From assembly GCA_019456285.1 (NCBI GenBank), contig VRUE01000001.1:48626-83776 (forward strand): a stretch of DNA of 35,151 nucleotides, in the 5' to 3' direction. Origin of the DNA: Solirubrobacterales bacterium (GTDB taxonomy: Bacteria > Actinomycetota > Thermoleophilia > Solirubrobacterales > 70-9). The notes under the pieces were generated by a model. The model was not told the origin of the DNA. It made no database searches and saw nothing but the letters and a program-made list of their open reading frames with translations. The translations under genes were made by a program, and so were the position numbers. This document shows positions 17,023-24,070 of the stretch, piece after piece. Every line of letters begins with the position of its first letter. Within the stretch, counting starts at the first letter, position 1.

Positions 17023-18878
17023 TCGACCGTGACCGTCTTCGCCAGGTTGCGCGGCTGGTCGACGTTGAGGTCGCGGGCGCGAGCGATGTAGTAGGCGAGC
17101 AGCTGCAGCGGCAGGATCGCGACGATCGGCTGCAGGATCCAGTCCGTGCGGGCGACCTCGATCGTCTGGTCGGCGATCTCGCCGACCCGCTCGCAGCCCT
17201 CGGTCGCGATCGCGATCGTCTCGGCCCCGCGGGCGCGCACCTCTTCGACGTTGGAGAGGACCTTGTCGAGGACGGGGCTCTCGGTCGCGACGCAGACGAC
17301 CGGCGTCGACTCGTCGAGCAGGGCGATCGGCCCGTGCTTCATCTCGCCGGCCGCGTAGGCGTCGGTCGGGATGTAGGAGACCTCCTTCAGCTTCAACGCC
17401 CCCTCCAGGCAGACCGGCAGCCCGATGTGGCGGCCGAGGTAGAGGAAGAAGCGCTGGTCGTGGTGGGTGGAGGAGACCTCGCGCACGCGGTCCTCGCAGG
17501 CGGCGAGAGTCGCCTCGATCTTCGCGGGGAGCCGCCTCAGCTCGGCGATCAGCTCGGCCACGCGCTGCGGCGGCAGGGCGCCGCGCAGCTCGGCCAGCCG
17601 CAGCCCGATCAGATACATCGCCGCGACCTGGGCGACGAAGGTCTTGGTCGCCGCGACGCCGACCTCGAGGCCGGCGCGGGTGTAGAGGACCGCGTCGGCG
17701 TCGCGTGTCGCCTGGCTGCCCATGACGTTCGTGAGCGCCAGCACCTTGGCGCCGTGCTCGCGGGCAAGCCGCATCGCGGCCAGGGTGTCGGCCGTCTCGC
17801 CCGACTGGGTGATCCCGATCACCAGGTCACCGGGCCCGACCACGGGGTTGCGGTAGCGGTACTCGGAGGCGATGTCCATCTCGACCGGCACCCGCGCCCA
17901 CTCCTCGATCGCGTAGCGGCCGACCAGGCCGGCGTGGTAGGAGGTGCCGCAGGCGACGATCACGATCCGCCGCAGGTCGCGCAGGAAGGAGTCGTCGAGC
18001 TCGACCTCGGAGAGGTCGACCCCCTCGTCGGTGGGAAGGCGGTCGACGATCGTCTCGGCGACCGCGTCGGCCTGCTCGTGGATCTCCTTCAGCATGAAGG
18101 TCTCATAGCCGCCCTTCTCGGCGGCCGCCACGTCCCAGGAAACCCACTCGGCGCCGCGCTCGATCGGGTTGCCCTCGGCGTCGGAGATGCTGACCCCGGA
18201 GGCGTCGATCGTGACGATCTCGTCGTTCTCGATCGCCACCGCGTCGCGGGTCTCGGCCAGGAAGGCCGGGATCGCCGAGGCGAGGAAACTCTCGCCATCG
18301 CCCACCCCGGCGACCAGCGGGCACTCCTTGCGGGCCCCGACCAACAGGCCCGGCTCGTCGGCGTGCATGGCGACGAACGCGTAGTGGCCGCGCAGCTCGG
18401 CGAAGCAGGCGCGCACCGCCGCGGCGAGGTCGCCGTCGTAGTGGCGCTCGATCAGGTGGGCGACGATCTCCGCGTCGGTTTCCGAGCTGAAGCGGTGCCC
18501 CTCCCCGGCAAGGCTCTGCCGCAGCTCGGCGTGGTTCTCGACGATCCCGTTGAGGACGATGTGGATGCGATCGGAGCAGTCTCCGTGCGGATGGGCGTTC
18601 TCCTCGGTGACGCGGCCGTGGGTGGCCCAGCGGGTGTGGGCGACGCCGGTCGTGGCGGGGGGGGCGGCGACCGCGACGCCGCCGCCGTTCGAGACGTGGT
18701 CCTCGACCGCGGCGCGCAGGTTGGCGAGGTTGCCAACCGCGCGGACGCTGTCGATCCGGCCGTCCTCGATCACCGAGACCCCAGCCGAGTCGTAGCCGCG
18801 GTATTCGAGCTTCTCGAGCCCGGCGACGAGGAGATCGCGGCAGGGGCGCGCCCCGACGTATCCGACTATTCCGCACAT
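17019..18878 (-). CDS. glmS: Glucosamine-fructose-6-phosphate aminotransferase
   Basis: A 619-residue enzyme making glucosamine-6-phosphate from fructose-6-phosphate and glutamine, the first step to UDP-GlcNAc. The class II glutamine amidotransferase domain starts MCGIVGYVG (C2 nucleophile) with HTRWATHG, NGIVENH and SSETDAE. Two SIS domains follow (ACGTSYHAG, ITQSGETADT, GRHIGLPVCLEGALKLKE). The end NLAKTVTVE is canonical. No glmS ribozyme is visible; instead two operator-like palindromes lie upstream (18895-18933). CCTCCC precedes the ATG, so it has no normal ribosome site. Confidence 0.98.
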   Translation of the reverse strand: MCGIVGYVGARPCRDLLVAGLEKLEYRGYDSAGVSVIEDGRIDSVRAVGNLANLRAAVEDHVSNGGGVAVAAPPATTGVAHTRWATHGRVTEENAHPHGDCSDRIHIVLNGIVENHAELRQSLAGEGHRFSSETDAEIVAHLIERHYDGDLAAAVRACFAELRGHYAFVAMHADEPGLLVGARKECPLVAGVGDGESFLASAIPAFLAETRDAVAIENDEIVTIDASGVSISDAEGNPIERGAEWVSWDVAAAEKGGYETFMLKEIHEQADAVAETIVDRLPTDEGVDLSEVELDDSFLRDLRRIVIVACGTSYHAGLVGRYAIEEWARVPVEMDIASEYRYRNPVVGPGDLVIGITQSGETADTLAAMRLAREHGAKVLALTNVMGSQATRDADAVLYTRAGLEVGVAATKTFVAQVAAMYLIGLRLAELRGALPPQRVAELIAELRRLPAKIEATLAACEDRVREVSSTHHDQRFFLYLGRHIGLPVCLEGALKLKEVSYIPTDAYAAGEMKHGPIALLDESTPVVCVATESPVLDKVLSNVEEVRARGAETIAIATEGCERVGEIADQTIEVARTDWILQPIVAILPLQLLAYYIARARDLNVDQPRNLAKTVTVE

Positions 18879-18894
18879 GGGAGGTAGTCGAGAG

Positions 18895-18933
18895 CCTATC
18901 TCGGATAGGGCCCGCGCTCCCTACCGGGATAGG
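18895..18933 (-). promoter_or_regulatory. Pair of operator-like palindromes upstream of glmS
   Basis: Two related palindromes lie 17-55 nt before the glmS ATG: cctatctcggatagg (18895-18909, 6-bp arms) and cctaccgggatagg (18920-18933). The second, with three flanking bases, matches 16 of 17 positions at 30347-30363, upstream of the LysM-dacC operon. This looks like a transcription-factor or sigma-factor site; the protein is unknown. Confidence 0.5.
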
Positions 18934-18949
18934 CCCCAGAGGCCGGCGG

Positions 18950-20263
18950 TCAGCTCAGCTCTTGCCTGACGACGCTGACCAGCCGCTCGCAGACCGCGTC
19001 GGCCTCCTTGGTCGTGGGGGCCTCGACCATCACCCGGATCAGCGGCTCGGTGCCGGAGGGGCGCAGCAGGACGCGGCCGCGGCCGTCGAGCCCGGCGCCC
19101 TCCCGCTCGACCGCCTCCCAGACGGCGGCGGCTCCCGCAACCGCCTCGCGCTCGGCGACCTCGACGTTGACCAGCGTCTGCGGCAGCTTCTCCATCGGCA
19201 CCGCGGTGGAGAGATCGCACCCGCCCAGCTCCCGCATCGTGACCAGCGCCGCGGCGATCCCGTCGCCGGTCGCGACGAAGCCAGTGTCGATGATGTGGCC
19301 CGACTGCTCGCCTCCGAGCACCCAGCCGCGCCGCTGCAGCTCGTCGAGGACGTGGCGGTCGCCGACCCCGGTCACGGCGACCTCGATCCCGGCCTCCTCC
19401 ATCGCCCGGTGGAAGCCGAAGTTGCTCATCACGGTCACCGCGACGCCGCCGTCGAGCTCGCCGCGGGTGGCCATGCCGCGCGCGGCGAGCACGATCAGCT
19501 CGTCGCCGTCGTGAGGCCGCCCGGCGCCGTCGACGGCGAGCACGCGGTCGCCGTCGCCATCGAAGGCGAACCCGATCGCCGCCCCGGAGGCGGCGACGCG
19601 CGCCGCCAGGTGGTCGAGATGGGTGGAGCCGCAGCCCTCGTTGATGTTGCGCCCGTCGGGCTCGGCGGCGATCGCCTCGACCTCGGCGCCGAGCCGCTCG
19701 AAGATCGCCGGAGCGGCGCGGTGGGTGGCCCCGTTGGCGCAGTCGAGCACGACCCTTGCCCCGGAGAGATCGAGCGGGAAGGCCGCCTCGAGGGCGCGCA
19801 GGTAGTCCTCGAGGCCGCCGTTCAGCTCGCGCACACGACCGGGGGGCGCTGCGGCGGAGTCGGCCTCGAGCAGCGCCTCGATCCTCGCCTCGGCCTCGTC
19901 GTCGAGCTTCGTCCCCTCCCCGGAGAAGAACTTGATGCCGTTGTCGCGGTAGGGGTTGTGGGAGGCGGAGATGACCGCTGCGAGGTCGAGCCCGAGGCGC
20001 TTGGCGAGGATCGCGGCAGCGGGCGTGGGCAGGACGCCGCCCAGCAGCGCGTCGCCGCCGGCCGCGGCGATCCCGGCGGCCAGCGCCGCCTCCAGCATCG
20101 GCCCCGACTCGCGGGTGTCGCGGACGATCAGCACCTGCGGCCGCGCGGCCTCCAGCGAGCCGGTCGCCGCCCGCCCCAACGATGTGGCCAACTCAGGCGT
20201 GAGAAAGGCGCCCGCCTCGCCACGGACCCCGTCGGTCCCGAAGAGTTTTTTCTTGTTCGTCAT
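18950..20263 (-). CDS. glmM: Phosphoglucosamine mutase
   Basis: A 437-residue alpha-D-phosphohexomutase converting glucosamine-6-P to glucosamine-1-P. The N-terminus is KKLFGTDGVRG, the phosphorylated serine is S101 in ISASHNP, the metal loop is D235-x-D237-x-D239 in DGDGDR, sugar recognition is GGEQSGH, and the phosphate-binding loop is RPSGTEPLIRVM near the C-terminus. It supplies UDP-GlcNAc synthesis and is followed after 71 nt by glmS, the enzyme that makes its substrate. The ATG at 20263 lies in an A/T-richer stretch. Confidence 0.97.
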   Translation of the reverse strand: MTNKKKLFGTDGVRGEAGAFLTPELATSLGRAATGSLEAARPQVLIVRDTRESGPMLEAALAAGIAAAGGDALLGGVLPTPAAAILAKRLGLDLAAVISASHNPYRDNGIKFFSGEGTKLDDEAEARIEALLEADSAAAPPGRVRELNGGLEDYLRALEAAFPLDLSGARVVLDCANGATHRAAPAIFERLGAEVEAIAAEPDGRNINEGCGSTHLDHLAARVAASGAAIGFAFDGDGDRVLAVDGAGRPHDGDELIVLAARGMATRGELDGGVAVTVMSNFGFHRAMEEAGIEVAVTGVGDRHVLDELQRRGWVLGGEQSGHIIDTGFVATGDGIAAALVTMRELGGCDLSTAVPMEKLPQTLVNVEVAEREAVAGAAAVWEAVEREGAGLDGRGRVLLRPSGTEPLIRVMVEAPTTKEADAVCERLVSVVRQELS

Positions 20264-20302
20264 TTCGGCGAAGCGACTGAGGGCGCGAAAACCGAGCAGG
20301 TC

Positions 20303-20375
20303 GGGGGATGCAGGGAGCCCGCCGATGCGAGCTTAGTTCAGACCTAAGTGAGCGAGGCGGGCGACCGAAGACCCC
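20303..20375. repeat. Hairpin repeat between rpsI and glmM
   Basis: Nested inverted repeat: GCCCGCC (20317-20323) pairs with GGCGGGC (20356-20362), and CTTAG (20332-20336) with CTAAG (20344-20348). It shares GCGAGC-TAGTT, CTA-GTGAGC and CCGA-GAC in order with the palindrome at 24838-24924, so it looks like a diverged relative. It could end or process the rplM-rpsI transcript. Confidence 0.55.
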
Positions 20376-20399
20376 GAGATGCGACGGTTTGCAGCGTCC

Positions 20400-21290
20400 T
20401 CAGCGCTTCGAGAACTGGGGCCGCTTGCGGGCCTTCTTCAACCCAGCCTTGCGGCGCTCCTTGACGCGCGCGTCGCGAGTCAGGAAACCGCGGCGCTTCA
20501 GCTCGCCGCGCAGCTCGGGATCGATCTCGGCCAGCGCCCGGGCTATCCCGTGGCGGACCGCCCCGGCCTGGCCGCTGATCCCGCCGCCGTGGACGCGGAT
20601 GCGGACATCGACGTTGCCCTCGTAGCCGGTCGTGGAGAGCGGCTGGCGGGCCATCGTCTGGTGCAGGGGCCGTGGGAAGAACTCCTCCAGGGCGCGCCTG
20701 TTGACCTCGATCTTGCCGCTGCCGGGCAGCAGGGTGACGCGGGCGATCGAGCGCTTGCGCTTGCCGGTGGCGAGGTAGCGGGCGCCGCTCTCCATCTTGG
20801 CGGGGGCGCGGCCGGCGGCTCTCGGCTCCTCCTCCGCGTCGCCGGCCAGCTTGGCCTCGCGGCGGGCGCGCTCCTCCCGCTCGGCCTCGCGGCGGGCGCG
20901 CTCCTCGGCGCTCAGCTTCTCCTCCTCGTCCTCGACCGCGATCGGCTCCAGGTCGGCGCCGGGAATCGCCTCCTTCTTCTCCTCAGCCTTCGGCTTCTCA
21001 GGCTCAGGCTCCTCGGGAGCCGGCTCAGCCGGCTCAGCGCCGCTGGCCTCGTCGTCCTCGGCGGCCGCTTCCTCCGCGGGTGGCGTCGAGGGCTCGCCCT
21101 CCGGCTCTGCCGCCTCGGCCACGGGCTCCTCGGCGGACTCAGCCTCGGCCTCGTCCGCGGGTGGCGTGGATGCGGGCTCGTCCGCGACAGGACCCGCGGG
21201 CACGGCGTCTGTGTCGTCGGGCTGCGGCTCCCGTGTCTCCTGCGGCTCTTCCGGCTGCTCTGAAGTCTTGTTGTCCTGCTCGTCTGTCAT
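20400..21290 (-). CDS. rpsI: 30S ribosomal protein S9 with a 170-residue acidic extension
   Basis: The C-terminal 125 residues are a normal uS9: [14 protein letters not shown] (172-185), [19 protein letters not shown] and the basic tail ending [12 protein letters not shown] that reaches the P site. Before it lie about 170 residues of low-complexity sequence rich in Glu, Pro and Ala, then a charged helical stretch with two copies of ERARREA (about 130-147). The latter is encoded by a 30-bp tandem repeat (20851-20910). The frame is open throughout and the ATG at 21290 overlaps the rplM stop (ATGA), which supports this start. Confidence 0.95.
   Translation of the reverse strand: MTDEQDNKTSEQPEEPQETREPQPDDTDAVPAGPVADEPASTPPADEAEAESAEEPVAEAAEPEGEPSTPPAEEAAAEDDEASGAEPAEPAPEEPEPEKPKAEEKKEAIPGADLEPIAVEDEEEKLSAEERARREAEREERARREAKLAGDAEEEPRAAGRAPAKMESGARYLATGKRKRSIARVTLLPGSGKIEVNRRALEEFFPRPLHQTMARQPLSTTGYEGNVDVRIRVHGGGISGQAGAVRHGIARALAEIDPELRGELKRRGFLTRDARVKERRKAGLKKARKRPQFSKR
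20851..20910. repeat. 30-bp tandem repeat inside the S9 extension
   Basis: Two direct copies of a 30-bp unit (20851-20880 and 20881-20910) share tggcctcgc/cggcctcgc then ggcgggcgcgctcctc. They encode the repeated charged segment of the S9 extension. The unit length is a multiple of three, so copy-number change keeps the frame. Confidence 0.7.
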
Positions 21291-21721
21291 CTCTCGATTT
21301 CCATTGGTTTCGGCCGCTGGGCCTCGTGGGGGTGGTCGGGGCCGGCGTAGACCTTGAGCTTGGTCAGCTGCCGGCGGGCGAGGCGGTTGCGGGGCAACAT
21401 CCCCTTCACCGCCTTGCGGATGACCTCCTCGGGGCGGCGGTCGAGCATCTCGGCCAGGGTGCGGGACTTGATCCCGCCCGGGTAGCCGCTGTGGCGCCAG
21501 TAGACCTTCTGCGCCAGCTTGTCGCCGGTGACGTGGATCTTCTCGGCGTTGACCACGACGATGAAGTCGCCGGTGTCGACGTGCGGCGTGTACTCGGGCT
21601 TGCGCTTGCCACGCAGCGCATTGGCGATCCGGGTCGCCAAACGCCCCAGGGTCTGCCCCTCGGCATCGACGACGTACCAGTCACGCTGGCGGTCGACGGA
21701 TGTGGCGACGTAGGTCTTCAT
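21287..21721 (-). CDS. rplM: 50S ribosomal protein L13
   Basis: A 144-residue uL13. It begins [30 protein letters not shown] and contains [25 protein letters not shown], the [16 protein letters not shown] block and [24 protein letters not shown]. It is followed with a 4-nt overlap by rpsI, the universal L13-S9 pair. The ATG at 21721 is preceded by a short leader that folds into a hairpin with five U residues. A TATGAT promoter lies just upstream of that hairpin. Confidence 0.98.
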   Translation of the reverse strand: MKTYVATSVDRQRDWYVVDAEGQTLGRLATRIANALRGKRKPEYTPHVDTGDFIVVVNAEKIHVTGDKLAQKVYWRHSGYPGGIKSRTLAEMLDRRPEEVIRKAVKGMLPRNRLARRQLTKLKVYAGPDHPHEAQRPKPMEIER

Positions 21722-21726
21722 CGTGG

Positions 21727-21753
21727 AAAAACCGCGCGGGCACCCCAGCGCGG
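21727..21753 (-). promoter_or_regulatory. Hairpin plus U-tract in the rplM leader
   Basis: On the minus strand CCGCGC (21753-21748) pairs with GCGCGG (21737-21732), with a 10-nt loop, followed by TTTTT (21731-21727) and then ACG-ATG. It resembles an intrinsic terminator or a protein-binding leader of the kind known for L13 operons in Firmicutes. Because it begins at the expected RNA 5' end, translational control is as likely as attenuation. Confidence 0.45.
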
Positions 21754-21760
21754 CCGGAGG

Positions 21761-21789
21761 ATCATAGCCGTCTCCGTGTCTGGTGACTG
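21761..21789 (-). promoter_or_regulatory. Probable rplM-rpsI promoter
   Basis: TATGAT (21766-21761 on the minus strand) is a near-consensus -10 element. CAGTCA (21789-21784) stands 17 nt upstream at the -35 position and is a weak match. The predicted transcript start, about 21754, is immediately before the leader hairpin. Confidence 0.55.
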
Positions 21790-21945
21790 CCCGAAAACCC
21801 GCGTGTGTGGCTGGCGAGCGCCGGACCAAGCGGGGCCAGGACGCAGGGAGGCCGAATAGTCGTGCGCTATTTGGCCGACTGAGGACGCAGCCCCGCGCAG
21901 CGTCCGCCGCCGCCAGGCGTGCGCGGGGGTTTCCGGGCAGTCACC
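21782..21945. repeat. 164-bp centred palindrome between divergent transcription units
   Basis: Outer arms 21782-21803 and 21922-21945 are near-perfect inverted repeats (ggtgactgcccg and its complement, then AAAACCC/GGGTTTC). GCGGGGC (21830-21836) pairs with GCCCCGC (21890-21896). The core GGCCGAATAG (21850-21859) pairs with CTATTTGGCC (21867-21876) around a 7-nt loop. All three pairs share one centre near 21863. The ends abut the rplM promoter and the riboswitch promoter. No gene is visible inside. Confidence 0.75.
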
Positions 21946-21951
21946 TATACT
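21946..21951 (+). promoter_or_regulatory. -10 box of the riboswitch-M23 transcript
   Basis: TATACT matches the TATAAT consensus at five of six positions and lies 10 nt before the first conserved riboswitch bases. No clear -35 is visible 17 nt upstream (GCGGGG), so an extended or activator-dependent promoter is possible. Confidence 0.5.
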
Positions 21952-21959
21952 GCCGCGTC

Positions 21960-22108
21960 AACAAAGCCGAATCCCGGCCGGACAGTCCGGCCGGGAGCGG
22001 GGGAACCGCAGGGACCGTTGCAGGTCCCAGGGGCGAATCGGACGAATCGATCCGTAGCGCATCTCTTTCAGCGCGAGCCCGACAGCTAACTCCGCAGGCG
22101 ATCGAAAG
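21960..22108 (+). ncRNA. c-di-AMP riboswitch (ydaO/yuaA type)
   Basis: The leader carries the ordered conserved blocks of this class: GCCGAATCCCGGCC then GGCCGGGAGCGGGGGAACC (about 21966-22008), GGGGCGAATC (22030-22039), and GAGCCCGACAGCTAACTCCGCAGGC near the 3' end (22075-22099). These are the binding-site and pseudoknot signatures seen in actinobacterial members that control resuscitation-promoting factors and cell-wall hydrolases. The controlled gene is a secreted M23 peptidase whose GTG start lies about 10 nt after the aptamer. Control may act through its GAGAGGG ribosome site or on transcription; no strong terminator is visible. Confidence 0.85.
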
Positions 22109-22117
22109 AGAGGGCAA

Positions 22118-23104
22118 GTGGCACGGAGCGGGATCGGCGTCCGGTCGTGGTTGGCCGGGAAGGTGTTCACAGCCGCAGCGGCGGCGCTTCTGGCGAGCTT
22201 CGCCGGGGTAGCCTCAGCCGCGACCGGGGGCGCCCCGACGCCGAGCGGCGGCCCTCCGCTCCCGCCGAGCCCCACCGGCGTGCCGGCCGCCGGCGTCCCC
22301 AGCGCCGGGGCGCTGTACCTGATTTCCGCCAAGACCTCCCCGCGCAAGTCCTTCTACTACGGCGTCCGCTACCCGCGGCTCCGCTATGTGATCGGCAGCA
22401 GCCAGCCGCAGAACGACCTCCGCATCGACGTGGTCGACTCGACCGGCCGGGCCGTCAGGAGCTTCTACCGCAACGACGTCGCGCCAAACACGCCCAGCAG
22501 CATCCGCTGGGGCGGGACGACAGCCGGCGGGCGCCCCGCCCGCAACGGGCGCTACACCTTCCGGATCCTCCCGCAGGGCAGCGGACGTGCGGCACGGCGG
22601 GCTCGGTCGCAGTCGATGCGGCGGGCGAAGCGTCGCGCCTCCCAGTCGTCGCGGGCGCTCAGCCTCAGCTTCACCCTCTACAGATACGCGTTCCCGCTGC
22701 TCGGCGCCCACAACTACGGCGGCGCCGGGGCGCGCTTCGGCGCCGGCCGCTCCGGCCACACCCACCAGGGCCACGACGTGATGGCCAGGTGCGGAGTCCC
22801 TCTGATCGCCGCCCGGGGAGGGCGCGTCCAGCGCTCGGGCTACCAGGGCGCCGCCGGCAACCACATCGTGATCGACGGCAGGGGCACCGGCTTCGACACG
22901 GTCTACATGCACCTGCTGAAGCCGTCGCCGCTGAAGGCCGGCATGACCGTCCGCACCGGCCAGCTGATCGGCATGGTCGGCAGCACCGGCTCCTCCACCG
23001 CCTGCCACCTCCACTTCGAGATCTGGAGAAGCCCCGGATGGTACGAGGGGGGGCGCCCGGTCAATCCGCTCCCGTACCTGAAGAGGTGGGACCGCTACAG
23101 CTAA
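22118..23104 (+). CDS. Secreted M23 family peptidase
   Basis: A 328-residue LytM-type peptidoglycan endopeptidase. A signal peptide spans about residues 1-34 (cleavage near VASA-A), followed by a Pro/Gly-rich linker and an FlgD-like Ig segment (about 78-152, with RWGGTTAGGRPARNGRYTF). A basic linker and the M23 domain come next. Zinc ligands are H216 and D220 in HTHQGHD and H299 in CHLHFEIW; catalytic His residues are H265 (YMHL) and H297. The GTG start follows GAGAGGG. It lies directly behind a c-di-AMP riboswitch, so wall cleavage is probably tied to c-di-AMP. Confidence 0.93.
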   Translation: MARSGIGVRSWLAGKVFTAAAAALLASFAGVASAATGGAPTPSGGPPLPPSPTGVPAAGVPSAGALYLISAKTSPRKSFYYGVRYPRLRYVIGSSQPQNDLRIDVVDSTGRAVRSFYRNDVAPNTPSSIRWGGTTAGGRPARNGRYTFRILPQGSGRAARRARSQSMRRAKRRASQSSRALSLSFTLYRYAFPLLGAHNYGGAGARFGAGRSGHTHQGHDVMARCGVPLIAARGGRVQRSGYQGAAGNHIVIDGRGTGFDTVYMHLLKPSPLKAGMTVRTGQLIGMVGSTGSSTACHLHFEIWRSPGWYEGGRPVNPLPYLKRWDRYS

Positions 23105-23115
23105 AGTGAGGATGA

Positions 23116-23850
23116 ATGCCTGAGGTCGCGATACCGCTCTCGGCGCTTGCCGTGGCGGCGATCCTCAGCGGCGGTGCGGTCGCGCTGCGACTCGCCCACA
23201 CCCTGCCCACCGTGATCGCGCTCAGCGGCGGCATCGTCGTCGCGGTGGCCCTGCTGGAGGTCCTCCCGGAGGCAGTCGAGAACATCGGCGAGGTCCACGA
23301 CGCGGTGCCCTTCGTAGCCGTCGGGTTCCTCGGCTTCTTCCTGCTCGAGCGGGTGCTCGTCCTGCACCACCGCGACGACCCCGAGCAGGCGAGGGCGCAC
23401 GGCCGGGTCGGCGTGCTCGGCGCCCTGGGCCTCTCCCTGCACTCCTTCACGGACGGGGTCGGCATCGCGCTTGCCTTCAGCGTCAACACCGAGACCGGGC
23501 TGCTGGTCCTCCTCGCGGTCGTCAGCCACGGCTTCGCGGACGGGCTCAACACGGTCAGCTTCGTGCTCAGCCAGTCGGGCGATCGCGCCCGGGCGAGGCG
23601 CTGGCTGCGGATCGATGCGTTCGCGCCGCTCGCGGGCGCCGCGGTCGGGTCGCTGATCTCGGTCTCCGACCAGACCCTGGGCTACTTCCTCGCTCTGTAC
23701 GCGGGCTTCTTCCTCTATATGGGCGCCACCGACCTGCTGCCCGCCGCCCACGCCCACGAGCACGACGGCCACGGGTCATGGGGGCGGGTGGTCCTGACCG
23801 TCGCCGGTTTCGGCGGCATCTACGCGATCACCCTGCTCGGCCACCCCTGA
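23116..23850 (+). CDS. ZIP family divalent metal transporter
   Basis: A 244-residue membrane protein with about eight helices. The ZIP metal-site helices IV and V are visible as LHSFTDGVGIALAF (about 110-124) and VVSHGFADGLNTVSFV (about 139-154). They show the HxxxD pattern, with Asp in the place often held by Glu. A His-rich C-terminal loop (AAHAHEHDGHG, about 213-223) could bind metal. It imports zinc or a similar metal into the cytoplasm. The ATG lies 12 nt after the M23 stop with a GTGAGG ribosome site, so both genes may share the riboswitch transcript. Confidence 0.9.
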   Translation: MPEVAIPLSALAVAAILSGGAVALRLAHTLPTVIALSGGIVVAVALLEVLPEAVENIGEVHDAVPFVAVGFLGFFLLERVLVLHHRDDPEQARAHGRVGVLGALGLSLHSFTDGVGIALAFSVNTETGLLVLLAVVSHGFADGLNTVSFVLSQSGDRARARRWLRIDAFAPLAGAAVGSLISVSDQTLGYFLALYAGFFLYMGATDLLPAAHAHEHDGHGSWGRVVLTVAGFGGIYAITLLGHP

Positions 23851-23853
23851 CGG

Positions 23854-23960
23854 GCCAGAACGCCGCCTGGCGTCGTCCTCGGCAAATCGCCTTGCTCACG
23901 TAGGAATAACTACGCGCGCCGCGACAATTTGCCTGCGTCCTACCCAGGCGGCGTTCTGGC
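23854..23960. repeat. 107-bp palindromic repeat, copy 1
   Basis: Perfect 17-bp arms (gccagaacgccgcctgg at 23854-23870 and its complement at 23944-23960) enclose GGCAAAT (23881-23887) paired with ATTTGCC (23927-23933). The tip is CGTAG-gaataa-CTACG (23899-23914). All pairs share the centre 23907. It lies 3 nt after the ZIP gene, between convergent genes. Confidence 0.85.
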
Positions 23961-23963
23961 CGC

Positions 23964-24070
23964 GTCAGCGCCCCGTCCAGCGTCGTCCTCGGCAAATCGC
24001 CTTGCTCACGTAGGAATAACTACGCTCGCCGCGACAATTTGCCTGCGTCCTACCCAGGCGGGGTCCTGAC
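23964..24070. repeat. 107-bp palindromic repeat, copy 2 (direct tandem)
   Basis: The core is almost identical to copy 1 at a period of 110 bp (23871-23972 against 23981-24082). The outer arms differ from copy 1 yet still pair with each other (gtcagcgccccgtccag at 23964-23980 against the complement of 24053-24070), which points to a preserved stem. The copy also encodes the C-terminal tail and stop of the membrane-protein gene on the minus strand. Confidence 0.85.

Noticed and set aside
18879-18949. glmS ribozyme upstream of glmS
   Set aside because: The 71-nt gap is too short and lacks the conserved ribozyme core; it holds two small palindromes instead.
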